Shown here: piece by piece, positions 1 through 7,794 of the stretch
Numbering within the stretch: the stretch's first letter is position 1
Layout: each line of letters begins with the position of its first letter
Assembly: GCF_001905095.1 (NCBI RefSeq)
Contig: NZ_LWLS01000105.1
Coordinates: 221,794 to 285,793 of the forward strand
Reading direction: 5' to 3'
From: Micromonospora sp. CB01531
GTDB lineage: Bacteria; Actinomycetota; Actinomycetes; Mycobacteriales; Micromonosporaceae
Length of the DNA: 64,000 nucleotides
Notes under the pieces: generated by a model
What the model was told of the DNA's origin: nothing
Databases searched by the model: none
Seen by the model: only the letters and a program-made list of their open reading frames with translations
Position numbers and translations under genes: made by a program

Positions 1-495
1 GTGCTCTACCGGCCGGACGAGGCGCCGGAGCCGCGGATCGCCATGGTCACCGACTTCGTCGCCCGCTGCCGCGAGGCCGGCCTGGTCAGCATCATCGAAC
101 CGGTGTCCCGTGGCCCGCGCGACGGCGGCGCGTACGACCACGAAGCGGGAATCCACGCGGCGGCCCGCGAGCTCGGCGCCCTCGGTGCCGACCTCTACAA
201 GTCGGAGGTACCAACCCACGGCAAGGGCACCGCAGACGAGATCACCGCCGGGTGCGCCTCGCTGTCGTCAGTCATCAGCAGCCCGTGGGTGGTGCTGTCC
301 TCCGGCGTACCCGCGGAGGTCTTCCCCGAAGCCGTGCGACTCGCCTGCCGGGCCGGCGCTTCGGGTTTCCTCGCCGGCCGCGCGGTCTGGGCCTCGGTGG
401 TCGGCAGCCCGACCATGGCCGACGACCTGCGCACGATCTCGGTTGACCGGCTGCGACGCCTCGCCGACGTGGTCGACGACGCCGTGTCGCGCTGA
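1..495 (+). CDS. LacD/YihT-like class I aldolase, C-terminal part (cut by window edge)
   Basis: The 164 readable residues match the C-terminal half of the LacD/YihT class I aldolase family, whose full length is about 290-320 residues. These enzymes cleave tagatose-1,6-bisphosphate or 6-deoxy-6-sulfofructose-1-phosphate. The motif YKSEVP holds Lys67, the position of the Schiff-base lysine in the family, and SGFLAGRAVW near the end is a typical phosphate-binding barrel strand. The GTG at base 1 is probably internal. The gene ends one base before a TauE/SafE exporter, a pairing seen in sulfosugar catabolism, so a sulfofructose-phosphate substrate is possible but not shown. The family call is fairly sure and the substrate is not. 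Confidence 0.75.
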   Translation: MLYRPDEAPEPRIAMVTDFVARCREAGLVSIIEPVSRGPRDGGAYDHEAGIHAAARELGALGADLYKSEVPTHGKGTADEITAGCASLSSVISSPWVVLSSGVPAEVFPEAVRLACRAGASGFLAGRAVWASVVGSPTMADDLRTISVDRLRRLADVVDDAVSR

Positions 496-496
496 G

Positions 497-1222
497 ATGG
501 TGCCCGTCGCCGACGTGCTCGCGGTCAGCGCGGTCGCGCTCGGCGCCACCATGCAGAGAGCAACCGGCCTGGGCTTCGCCCTGGTGGCCGCCCCGTTTCT
601 GGTCGTGATCCTCGGCCCCTTCTCGGGCGTGACCCTGGCCAACCTGCTCTCAGCGGCGATCAACCTGATCGTGCTGTCCATGACCGCCCGGGCGCTGCGC
701 CGCCGCGTGGCCCTTCAGATGATCGCCGGGGTGATCCTGGCCCTGCCACTTGGGGTCTGGGTGGTCCGGGAGCTGCCGGGCCCGGTCCTGCTCGTCGGCA
801 TCGGCCTGATCACAGCGGGATCAGTGGCCTGGGTGGCGGTGGGCCAGAGCATGCCGTTCCTCCGGCAGCGGGGTGGTGCGGTGGCGTCCGGGTTCGCATC
901 AGGCTTCTTCAACACGACGGCCGGGACGGGCGGACCGCCGCTCGCGGTCTACGCCGCGAGCACCGACTGGGAGCACCGAAGCTTCGTCCCGACCGTGCAG
1001 CTCGTCGGCCTGGTGACGAACGTGCTGTCGCTGGCGGCGAAGGGCCCCCCGGTCCTGTCGTGGAGACTGCTGCTGGCCTGCGGGGCGGCGATGCTGGCAG
1101 GGATCGGTGGCGGGCACTTCCTGGGGCGGTGGTTGCCGGAGACGGCTGCCCGGCGTTGGGTGCTGGCGCTCGCCCTCGCCGGAAGCGTCATAGCGATCGT
1201 CAAGGGGCTGGCGGCGTGGTGA
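497..1222 (+). CDS. TauE/SafE family sulfite/organosulfonate exporter
   Basis: A 241-residue polytopic membrane protein with about eight hydrophobic segments and the family length of TauE/SafE permeases. Members export sulfite, sulfoacetate, sulfolactate or related anions. The ATG at 497 lies one base after the aldolase stop, so the two are almost certainly cotranscribed and perhaps translationally coupled. Motifs such as TGLGFALVAAPF and FNTTAGTGGPP are the repeated family signatures. Next to a YihT-like aldolase, a role in exporting a C3 sulfonate from sulfosugar breakdown is an attractive inference. A generic anion exporter is the alternative. Confidence 0.8.
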   Translation: MVPVADVLAVSAVALGATMQRATGLGFALVAAPFLVVILGPFSGVTLANLLSAAINLIVLSMTARALRRRVALQMIAGVILALPLGVWVVRELPGPVLLVGIGLITAGSVAWVAVGQSMPFLRQRGGAVASGFASGFFNTTAGTGGPPLAVYAASTDWEHRSFVPTVQLVGLVTNVLSLAAKGPPVLSWRLLLACGAAMLAGIGGGHFLGRWLPETAARRWVLALALAGSVIAIVKGLAAW

Positions 1223-1626
1223 AACGTGGTGCCTCAGCCCCGCACTCGGGCGGGCCGACGTCTCCAGGCGCGTCGACCCGGTGGCCTCGCCGCGTCTTCA
1301 GTCAGGGCAGCGACCCGGATCCGCGGTTCAGCCTCGCCAACGAGCGCACGTTCCTGGCGTGGATCCGTACCTCTCTGGCACTCTTCGCCGCAGGCGTGGC
1401 GTTGGAGGCGGTGAACCTGCCGATCGTGCCCGGGTTGCGCCGAGCGGCTGCGATCGTGCTGATCCTGCTGGGTGCCGCCGCCCCGGCCCAGGCCTGGTTC
1501 GGCTGGGTCCGCACCGAGCTCGCCCTGAGACGGGGGAGAGGACTCCCGCCACCGATGATGGCCGTGCCGGTCGGTGCGGGTCTCATGCTCGTCGGCGTCC
1601 TGGTCCTCCTGGGGCTCGTCCTGTGA
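1219..1626 (+). CDS. DUF202 (YidH-like) membrane protein, first copy
   Basis: A 135-residue protein with the DUF202 hallmark ERTFLAWIRTSLALFAAG at about residues 36-53, followed by two more hydrophobic segments. The function of the family is unknown. GTG at 1219 overlaps the stop of the TauE gene (GTGA); an in-frame GTG at 1216 is equally possible and sits better behind AAGGGG at 1202-1207. The gene lies inside a tightly coupled chain with the exporter and a second DUF202 gene, so all three may act at the same membrane. Confidence 0.8.
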   Translation: MKRGASAPHSGGPTSPGASTRWPRRVFSQGSDPDPRFSLANERTFLAWIRTSLALFAAGVALEAVNLPIVPGLRRAAAIVLILLGAAAPAQAWFGWVRTELALRRGRGLPPPMMAVPVGAGLMLVGVLVLLGLVL

Positions 1627-1997
1627 TCGACCTCGGCTCCTCGCCGTCCCCAGGCCCCTCCCCGGGGCCGGTCTCGTCTGGTGATCCCGGGTTGCAGCTG
1701 GAACGGACGGTGCTGGCGTGGCGGCGTACCGCAGCCGCCTTTGTCGTCGCGGCGGCCGGGGCCAGCCGCTTCCTCCTGCCGCACCTCGGCGGATGGATCT
1801 TTCTGGCCGCCGTCGCCAGCGCGATGACGGTCGTCATCGTCGCCGCAGCGGCGCTGCGCCGACGCCTTCCGCCCTCCGCCGCCCCGGCCGTGCTGAACTC
1901 GGCCCGCCCGCCCGGCACCTGGCTGGCGGCGGTCGCGCTCGCAACCGCCGCCGGCGGTCTCAGCGTGGCGCTCGCCGCACTAGCCGGATCACACTGA
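1623..1997 (+). CDS. DUF202 (YidH-like) membrane protein, second copy
   Basis: A 124-residue protein with the diverged DUF202 core LERTVLAWRRTAAAFVVAA near residues 24-42, then two further membrane segments. The GTG start overlaps the stop of the first DUF202 gene by four bases. Tandem DUF202 pairs of this kind are common in actinobacteria and may form a hetero-oligomer, which is inference. It appears to be the last gene of the left-edge operon, since the next 384 bases hold no convincing gene in this direction. Confidence 0.75.
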   Translation: MIDLGSSPSPGPSPGPVSSGDPGLQLERTVLAWRRTAAAFVVAAAGASRFLLPHLGGWIFLAAVASAMTVVIVAAAALRRRLPPSAAPAVLNSARPPGTWLAAVALATAAGGLSVALAALAGSH

Positions 1998-2306
1998 CAG
2001 ACACCTTCTTGGATGGGGTCTGCGACCGTTCGACGCATCTGCCGTGCGAAGACCGCTGACTGTGCGTTATTGCCAGGGCCCGCGGTGCGAGGCCTGGACA
2101 CGCCCTTGGTGACACGGTGCGGCCATGTCAGCCGGTGGTGACCGGGAGCGTGGCGTAGCCGCGTAGCACCAGGCGGTCGCGGCGTTCGCCCGGGGCGGCC
2201 AGCTTCACCGTCACACCCGCGTCGTGCCTGTCGGCGTACCGCTCGCGCTGCTCGGGCGCCGGCGCGGTCGGACCGACACGCGGGCCGTGACACGCGGGCG
2301 CCGCGC
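1998..2306. other. Intergenic stretch with a possible leftward gene remnant
   Basis: No intact gene is convincing here. On the minus strand, 2128-2340 reads open for 70 codons, and its last 25 codons (ending VLRGYATLPVTTG) look like the C-terminus of a real protein. The upstream part does not resemble coding sequence and no ribosome site is seen. A decayed gene end is possible; I do not recognise the family. Confidence 0.25.
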
Positions 2307-2361
2307 TTGACAGCGGCTGATTTCGCGATGATGCTGCCAACTAGTCCTACTGTCGTAGGAC
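2307..2361 (+). promoter_or_regulatory. Promoter and perfect inverted-repeat operator of the YtrA-type regulator
   Basis: GTCCTAC at 2344-2350 and GTAGGAC at 2355-2361 form a perfect 7-bp inverted repeat with a 4-bp spacer, 20 bases before the GntR start codon. A consensus TTGACA lies at 2307-2312, with a weak -10-like GATGCT 17 bp downstream at 2330-2335. The repeat would then cover the transcription start, as expected for autorepression by a YtrA-type regulator. The repeat is certain; the promoter is moderate. Confidence 0.6.
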
Positions 2362-2381
2362 AATAGAGAGGATCGTCTCGA

Positions 2382-2798
2382 GTGATCGAGTTCGTGCTGG
2401 ACAGTCGGTCGAAGGTGAACACCTACCTGCAGCTGGTGCAGCAGGTGAAACAGGCGCTCCGGGTCGGCCTGCTGGCCCCGGGCGACCAGTTGCCGAAGGT
2501 GCGTGACGTCGCGCAGTCGTTGGCGATCAACCCGAACACGGTGCTCAAGGCGTACCGCGAACTGGAGATCGAGGGTCTGGTCGCCGGGCGGCCGGGGGTC
2601 GGCACGTTCGTCGAACGGAGCCTGGCGGGCGCGTCCCTGCCCAACCAGGCGGAGCTGCGCGAGGACCTGGTGGCCTGGCTGCACCGGGCGCAGGCGGCCG
2701 GACTCACGCCCGAGGACGTCATCGCCCTGGTGGAGACCACCCTGCGGGCCGCCCTCGCCGACGACACACCACACAAGGAACCCGCGCGAGCGGAATGA
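2382..2798 (+). CDS. GntR-family regulator, YtrA subfamily
   Basis: A 138-residue regulator with the N-terminal GntR winged helix (YLQLVQQVKQALRVGLLAPGDQLP and INPNTVLKAYRELEIEGLV) and the short two-helix C-terminal dimerisation region of the YtrA subfamily. These proteins repress ABC transporter operons that respond to cell-wall-active compounds. The GTG start at 2382 follows GAGAGG at 2365-2370. The stop overlaps an in-frame ATG of the downstream ATPase. A palindrome just upstream is its likely operator. The subfamily call is confident and the inducer is unknown. Confidence 0.9.
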   Translation: MIEFVLDSRSKVNTYLQLVQQVKQALRVGLLAPGDQLPKVRDVAQSLAINPNTVLKAYRELEIEGLVAGRPGVGTFVERSLAGASLPNQAELREDLVAWLHRAQAAGLTPEDVIALVETTLRAALADDTPHKEPARAE

Positions 2799-2809
2799 GA
2801 GGACAGCCG

Positions 2810-3700
2810 ATGGACGTGGCTCTGGAGGCCGACCAGCTCGGCAAGAGGTACGGGAGCACCTGGGCGCTGCGGGACTGTTCGCTGCAGCTACCGACCGGGC
2901 GAATCGCCGCCCTGGTCGGCCCGAACGGGGCGGGCAAGAGCACCCTGCTGCACCTCGCCGTGGGCCTGCTCCGGCCGAACGCCGGGACGGTACGGGTGTT
3001 CGGCGAATCGCCGTACGACAACACGAAGGCCCTGGCCGACATCGGGTTCGTCGCCCAGGACACCCCGCTGTACCGGGACTTCAGCGCGGCGGAACTGGTT
3101 ACCGCCGGTGGGAAGCTGAACCGGCGGTGGGACGCGGCGCTGGCCCGCAACCGGCTGGCCCAGTTGGGCATCCCGCCCGACCGGCCGGTCGGCAAACTCT
3201 CCGGCGGGCAACGGGCCCAGGTGGCCCTCGCGCTCGCGCTGGCCAAGCGGCCCCGACTGCTGCTGCTCGACGAGCCGGTCGCCAGCCTGGACCCGCTGGC
3301 CCGGCGGGAGTTCCTCCAGTCGCTGATGGGCAGCGTCGCCGACGCCGGCACCACCGTCCTGCTCTCCTCGCACCTGTTGGCGGACCTGGAGCGGGTCTGC
3401 GACTACCTGATCGTGCTGCACGCCGCCCGCGTGCAACTCGCCGGCGCGGCCGATGACCTGGTGGCCGGGCATCGGCAACTCGTCGGCCCCCGCCACGACG
3501 GCGCCCCGATCGGCGGCGTCGCCGCAGTCGTCCGGGCCAGCCACACCGACCGGCAGTCCACCCTGCTGGTCCGCACCGACGGGCCGATCAACGATCCCTC
3601 CTGGACGGTCCGGGACGTCGGCCTGGAGGACGTCATCCTCGCCTACCTGGCCGACGGCGACGCGGCGGCGAGCCACAACGAATGGGGGGTGCCGGCATGA
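2810..3700 (+). CDS. ABC transporter ATP-binding protein of the YtrA-type operon
   Basis: A 296-residue nucleotide-binding protein. The Walker A motif is GPNGAGKS near residue 38, the signature is LSGGQRAQVALALA, Walker B is LLLLDEPVASLD, and a switch histidine lies in LLSSHLLADLE. The ATG at 2810 is chosen over the in-frame ATG at 2795 because AGAGGA at 2798-2803 is well placed before it. Its stop overlaps the permease start (ATGA), so it pairs with that permease in an exporter under the GntR regulator. The substrate is unknown; antimicrobial or envelope-stress export is typical for the family. Confidence 0.9.
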   Translation: MDVALEADQLGKRYGSTWALRDCSLQLPTGRIAALVGPNGAGKSTLLHLAVGLLRPNAGTVRVFGESPYDNTKALADIGFVAQDTPLYRDFSAAELVTAGGKLNRRWDAALARNRLAQLGIPPDRPVGKLSGGQRAQVALALALAKRPRLLLLDEPVASLDPLARREFLQSLMGSVADAGTTVLLSSHLLADLERVCDYLIVLHAARVQLAGAADDLVAGHRQLVGPRHDGAPIGGVAAVVRASHTDRQSTLLVRTDGPINDPSWTVRDVGLEDVILAYLADGDAAASHNEWGVPA

Positions 3701-4686
3701 TCTGGCTGGCCTGGCGACAACACCGCAAGCAACTGCTGTTCACCCTCCTCGGGTTCGCGGCGCTCGCCGCCCTGATGATCCCCATCGGCCTGTCGATGCG
3801 GCACACGTTCACCGAGTTCGGGCTGCCGGACTGTGTCCGCCAGCTGGCCGACGCCGACGTCGCCCGGACGACCCGGGACTCCTGCGATGCGGCGTTCCGC
3901 CGCTTCGCCACCCGGTACGGCAGTTTGAACCTGGTGGCCGTCCTGCTGCTCGTCCTGCCGATGCTGGTCGGCCTGTTCTGGGGCGCCCCACTGGTCGCCC
4001 GCGAGGTGGAGCACGGCACCCACCGGTTCGCCTGGACCCAGGGCGTGGGCCGCACGCACTGGGCGCTGGTGAAGTTCGGACTGGTCGGCGTGGCCACGGT
4101 CGCCCTCGCGGTCTGCTACGGGCTGGGCATGTCGTGGTGGGTCAGCCCGCTGACCCAGGCCGCGCACGAGGGCCGGATGGGCGTCATCGTCTTCGACCTG
4201 CAGGGGATCGTGCCGATCGGCTACACCCTCTTCGCCGTGGCGCTCGGCATCTTCGCCGGCACCGTGTGGCGCAAGATGCTGCCTGCCATGGGCGTCACCC
4301 TCGTCGGGTTCGTCGGCGTACGGGCGGCGGCGGCGATCCTGGCCAGGCCGCACTACCAGCCCGCCCGTACCCTCACCTTCCCGATCGAAGGGACGGAGGG
4401 ACCGAGCATCGGCCGGGGCGACTGGGTCCTCGCCAGCGGCGTCCGGGATGCCGACGGCAAGATGGTGCTGGCCGACTCTCAGATCGTCTGCCCGCCCGGC
4501 ACGAAGGGACCTGATGGCAGGGCCTGCGGCGCCGAGCTGGGACTCGGGCCGGGCGCCTACAACTGGCAGCTCTACCAACCGGCCGACCGGTTCTGGCTGT
4601 TCCAGAGCATCGAGACGGGCATCTTCGTGGCCCTCGCCGTGGTCCTGCTCTATCTCGCCATCCGCATGATCCGCCGGATCGCCTGA
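3697..4686 (+). CDS. ABC transporter permease of the YtrA-type operon
   Basis: A 329-residue membrane protein with a cytoplasmic start (MIWLAWRQHRKQ), a first membrane helix at about residues 14-33, a large external segment, then a cluster of helices at about 65-85, 120-140, 165-190 and 195-220, and a last helix before the C-terminus. This is the ABC-2-like layout. The start overlaps the ATPase stop. Together with the upstream regulator and ATPase it makes a three-gene exporter operon that ends at a strong hairpin. Confidence 0.85.
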   Translation: MIWLAWRQHRKQLLFTLLGFAALAALMIPIGLSMRHTFTEFGLPDCVRQLADADVARTTRDSCDAAFRRFATRYGSLNLVAVLLLVLPMLVGLFWGAPLVAREVEHGTHRFAWTQGVGRTHWALVKFGLVGVATVALAVCYGLGMSWWVSPLTQAAHEGRMGVIVFDLQGIVPIGYTLFAVALGIFAGTVWRKMLPAMGVTLVGFVGVRAAAAILARPHYQPARTLTFPIEGTEGPSIGRGDWVLASGVRDADGKMVLADSQIVCPPGTKGPDGRACGAELGLGPGAYNWQLYQPADRFWLFQSIETGIFVALAVVLLYLAIRMIRRIA

Positions 4687-4698
4687 GGCGTATCAGCG

Positions 4699-4732
4699 GT
4701 GATCGCCGGTCCCTGCGGGGTCCGGCGATCAC
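4699..4732 (+). terminator. Rho-independent-like hairpin after the ABC operon
   Basis: GTGATCGCCGG at 4699-4709 pairs perfectly with CCGGCGATCAC at 4722-4732, an 11-bp stem starting 12 bases after the permease stop. There is no U-run, which is normal in high-GC actinobacteria. It also lies between convergent genes, so it may end both transcripts. Confidence 0.7.
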
Positions 4733-4772
4733 GCGTGTCGGCGGGTGCCGGCCCTGACCGGTCACCGCAGGG

Positions 4773-6023
4773 TCAGCCGCGTCCGGCCAGACCTCGGACG
4801 GCGACCAGCCCGGGCACCGCGACGCGGCCGAGCTCGTTGCCGGTGGCGGGATCGTGCCAGCTCACGGCCCCGGTCTGGCCCACGTAGAGGCGCTTGCCGT
4901 CGGGGCTCAGCACGAGGCCGGTGATCGGCTGGCGGACCGACCAGTCGGTGGCCGGGCGCAGTTGCTCTAGATCCACCCGCCGCACCACCGTGCCGGAGCT
5001 GAGGAACAGGCTCTCGCTGTCCGCGGCGGCGTGCCCGCTGCCGGTTCCGCTGGCCACGGTGGCCGTGCGGCGTACCGTCAGCTCCTCGGTGGAGATCTCC
5101 GCGACGGTGCCCGACGTGACGTCGGCGACGAAGAGCCGACCGCCTTGGGGGCTGATCGCCATGGCGTGGCCGGTCGCCGGCGCCTCCCCGAACGGGTGCG
5201 GCAGGTCCACGCAGTACGCCCACCGCTCGGTGAGCTTCAGCGTGTGGACGAACGCGTGTGCGTTGCCCGGCCGCCCGCTGACCAGGTCACGGGTGTGCTG
5301 GTGGCCGGGCTGATGCGTGTAGAGGGTGTAGAGGGTGCTGCGGTCCGGCGCGAGCACGGCCTGGCGCCCGTCGCCGCGCATCTCCTCCTCAGCTCCGGGC
5401 GGGATCGCCGCCTTGTCCCGGGTGGAGAGCGGACCGGGAGCCTTCGTGGCCAGATCGACGACGCGGACCCGGTACCGGTCCGGCGCCGCCGCCGGGAGCC
5501 ACTCGAGGACGAAGAGCCCGGCTTGATCCCCGGTGAACGTCTCCGGCACGAAGTTGCCCCGTAGTTCAAGCTGGTGCCGCACCGCGGTGACGTCGGCCAC
5601 CAGCACCGGCGTCACGTCCCGGCCGTCCGGGCGTCCCAGCGCCGCATTCACCGCATCCGAGGTGAGCGCCACGAGCGCGCCGTTCGCCGAGACAGCCTGC
5701 GGCAGCCAGCGCCCGGGCAGCCTGACCCGGTCCGACGTGCGGCCGGTGGCGGTGTCGACCCGCCAGAAGGCGGTGTCGGCGCCGTCGGGCGCGGTGGCGT
5801 AGATCGCCGACCCGTCGGCGGTGGCGACGGAGCGCGGGATCGACAGCCGGTCGGGGCCCCGGAGCACGCCGAGCGCCTCGTCCAGTTCGACGAGCAGGGC
5901 GTCGGGAAGCGAAACGGCGGGCGGCGTGTTCCGCGCGGGCTCGCAGCCGACGAGCGTGGCGGCGCCGGTACCGGCGAGCAGGGCCAGAACGGTGCGACGC
6001 GAGATCCTTGTCGTTGCCATCAT
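4773..6023 (-). CDS. Tat-type lipoprotein with beta-propeller-like repeats, divergent from an ECF sigma factor
   Basis: A 416-residue exported protein. The N-terminus has ISRR at about residues 7-10, a hydrophobic run, and a lipobox ending at Cys27 (LVGC), a Tat-type lipoprotein signal. The mature part has repeated strands such as SPDGKRLYVGQTG and SPQGGRLFVADVTSGTVAE, typical of YVTN/WD40-like propellers. The start is ATG 6023 or 6020. The promoter -10 ends at 6030, so the mRNA is probably leaderless. Its promoter matches that of the divergent sigma factor, so it is probably a regulon member. The binding partner is unknown. Confidence 0.75.
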   Translation of the reverse strand: MMATTRISRRTVLALLAGTGAATLVGCEPARNTPPAVSLPDALLVELDEALGVLRGPDRLSIPRSVATADGSAIYATAPDGADTAFWRVDTATGRTSDRVRLPGRWLPQAVSANGALVALTSDAVNAALGRPDGRDVTPVLVADVTAVRHQLELRGNFVPETFTGDQAGLFVLEWLPAAAPDRYRVRVVDLATKAPGPLSTRDKAAIPPGAEEEMRGDGRQAVLAPDRSTLYTLYTHQPGHQHTRDLVSGRPGNAHAFVHTLKLTERWAYCVDLPHPFGEAPATGHAMAISPQGGRLFVADVTSGTVAEISTEELTVRRTATVASGTGSGHAAADSESLFLSSGTVVRRVDLEQLRPATDWSVRQPITGLVLSPDGKRLYVGQTGAVSWHDPATGNELGRVAVPGLVAVRGLAGRG

Positions 6024-6029
6024 GCCCGG

Positions 6030-6057
6030 ATGACACCGCCGACCCCGCCGCAGTTCC
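6030..6057 (-). promoter_or_regulatory. ECF-type promoter of the lipoprotein gene
   Basis: Read on the minus strand: GGAAC (6057-6053), an 18-bp spacer, then GTCAT (6034-6030). The -10 side reads GGCGGTGTCAT, identical over 11 bases to the -10 side of the divergent sigma promoter. The -35/-10 pair resembles GGAAC/GTC ECF promoters. Only about 7-10 bases separate the -10 from the start codon, which implies a leaderless transcript. Confidence 0.65.
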
Positions 6058-6071
6058 ACCGAAGCGGGGAT

Positions 6072-6099
6072 GGAACCCGCCCCGCGTGGGCGGTGTCAT
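6072..6099 (+). promoter_or_regulatory. ECF-type promoter of the sigma factor operon
   Basis: GGAAC at 6072-6076, an 18-bp spacer, then GTCAT at 6095-6099. The whole pattern TGGAAC...GGCGGTGTCAT is repeated with the same spacing on the other strand for the lipoprotein gene. Transcription would start near 6106, just before the GGGGAGG ribosome site at 6111-6117. This is the expected autoregulatory promoter of the sigma factor. Confidence 0.65.
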
Positions 6100-6117
6100 G
6101 AAGGGTGATCGGGGAGG

Positions 6118-6678
6118 TTGTCACTGGACGACGGAGAGCTTGTCACCCGCGCTCGGGCTGGTGACCTGGAGGCGTACGAACTCCTGGTCGCCCGGCACAC
6201 CGCGTCCGCGTACCGGACGGCGGTGCTGCTCGGCGCCGGCCCGGACGCCGAGGACGTCATCCAGGAGGCGTTCGTGAAGGGATACCGCAGTCTCGCCCGC
6301 TATCGGGGAGAGGCTTCCTTCCGTTCCTGGCTCCTGGCGATCGTCGCCAACGAGACGCGGAACCTGCACCGGTCACGCGGCCGGCGGGACGGGCTCGTCC
6401 TGCGGGTCGCGGAGGCGAACCAGGGATCGGAGGTCGCCGAGGACAGCGCGGTCGGCGCCGTCCTCGCCGGCGAACGCCGCGCAATGCTGGTGCAGGCCCT
6501 GCGCCGGCTGCCGGTGAAGGACCGCGAGGTGATCGTCTGCCGGTTCTTCCTCGACCTCAGCGAGGACGAGACGGTGACGATGCTGGGCTGGCCGAGAGGC
6601 ACCGTGAAGTCGCGGACCTCCCGGGCCTTGGCCAAGCTCCGCGGCCTGCTCAGTGTCGAGGAGGTCCACCATGGATGA
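6118..6678 (+). CDS. ECF-type RNA polymerase sigma factor
   Basis: A sigma-70-family factor of about 186 residues. Region 2 spans about residues 5-75 (YELLVARH, DAEDVIQEAFVKGYRSL, FRSWLLAIVANETRN) and region 4 about 120-175 (LRRLPVKDREVIVCRFFLDLS, GTVKSRTSRALAKLR). The start is unusual: no ATG or GTG is available. TTG 6118 touches the GGGGAGG ribosome site at 6111-6117, while CTG 6124 has ideal spacing. The 3' end overlaps the membrane-anchored partner by eight bases, the usual sigma/anti-sigma coupling. The divergent lipoprotein shares its promoter. Confidence 0.9.
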   Translation: MSLDDGELVTRARAGDLEAYELLVARHTASAYRTAVLLGAGPDAEDVIQEAFVKGYRSLARYRGEASFRSWLLAIVANETRNLHRSRGRRDGLVLRVAEANQGSEVAEDSAVGAVLAGERRAMLVQALRRLPVKDREVIVCRFFLDLSEDETVTMLGWPRGTVKSRTSRALAKLRGLLSVEEVHHG

Positions 6679-7390
6679 CCTCGAACGGGAGCTGCGCGAC
6701 CTGTCCGCCTGGCTGGACACCCCCGAACCGCCCGACGTGACCGCCCGGGTACGCGCCCGCCTCACCGCACCCGCGCCCCGGCGACGCCGGTGGCGCTACT
6801 ACCTCGCCGCGGTGCTCGCCGCCCTGCTCGTCGCCCTGCTCCCGCCCGGCCGGGCCGCCCTCGCCGATGCCGTGACGGGGCTGCTGCGCTTCGCGGGCAT
6901 CACTATCGCCACATCGCCCGCACCGGCCCTGCCCACTGGCGACCCGTCGCCGCTGCCCGCGCAGCGACCCGCCACCCTGCACGAGGCGCAGCGGCTGGTG
7001 CACTTCCCGATCCGCCTGCCGGCGAAGCTGGGCCCACCGGAGCAGGTGCTGGTCGCCGACCCCGACCGGACCGGCGCGTACCGGGTGGCCACCCTGCTCT
7101 ATCGCGGCGGCACGCTGCGGCTCGATGCCTTCGACGGTCGTCTCGACCCGGCGTTCCACAAGCTGGCCATGGGGCCGGGCGTAGAGTTGACCGAGGTCGA
7201 TGCCGGGTACGCCGTCTGGGTCGGTGGCCCGCACGCGCTGACCTACGTGGATCGAACTGGCACGGTCCGGGAGGAGACCGCACGGCTCGCCGCGTCGACC
7301 CTGATCTGGGAAGAGGCCGGGGTGAGCTACCGGCTCGAAGGTGACCTCGCCAAGGCCGACGCGATCGAGATCGCCAACTCGCTGCGGTAG
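6671..7390 (+). CDS. Probable membrane-anchored anti-sigma factor
   Basis: A 239-residue protein with an acidic N-terminal segment (MDDLERELRDLSAWLD), a basic stretch RRRRW, one membrane helix at about residues 38-58, and an external domain of beta-rich character ending EIANSLR. Position and overlap with the ECF gene make it the likely anti-sigma factor. There is no HxxxCxxC zinc motif, so it is not a ZAS-type anti-sigma. The external domain could sense an envelope or ligand signal, perhaps with the beta-propeller lipoprotein. The role comes from context; the topology is visible. Confidence 0.7.
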   Translation: MDDLERELRDLSAWLDTPEPPDVTARVRARLTAPAPRRRRWRYYLAAVLAALLVALLPPGRAALADAVTGLLRFAGITIATSPAPALPTGDPSPLPAQRPATLHEAQRLVHFPIRLPAKLGPPEQVLVADPDRTGAYRVATLLYRGGTLRLDAFDGRLDPAFHKLAMGPGVELTEVDAGYAVWVGGPHALTYVDRTGTVREETARLAASTLIWEEAGVSYRLEGDLAKADAIEIANSLR

Positions 7391-7794
7391 GGGACACCTT
7401 GAACGCCGGCGAGCGACGATCGATGACGGCCAGCAGTACCCGAAGAAACAGCAGGCCAGCGGGATGTGACAGCGACCGGCCTGGTGGGCGACGGACGAGT
7501 CGACCTGGACGGCGGAAACTGATGGGCTGCGTCCTTGGCCCCGTCCGGATGCTGGCACTGCATTGTGCAGCGTTGAGAGCCGACGCGTCGTCGCACCGTT
7601 GTTTCCCAGTGTTGGCCCGGTGTGTCGGGCATCGGGCACAACGTGGGGAGTGCGGTTCGGGCAGTTGGTCACGACGACGCACATTCGGCCCTCAACGCCG
7701 CGAGGTCCGGTTGGGTAGCACTCCCGATCGATGTTGCCGGAGCAATTAAGGCCGGACGTCCGTGAAGGCTAAATATCCACCACGATGTGGACGG
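7391..7794. other. Intergenic stretch, no gene seen
   Basis: About 400 bases between the anti-sigma gene and the stop of a leftward membrane-protein gene. Open frames on both strands lack coding character and ribosome sites. I see no clear terminator or repeat. Confidence 0.5.

Noticed and set aside
7391..7794. Minus-strand frame as a transposase remnant
   Set aside because: No DDE or other transposase motif, and no terminal repeats.
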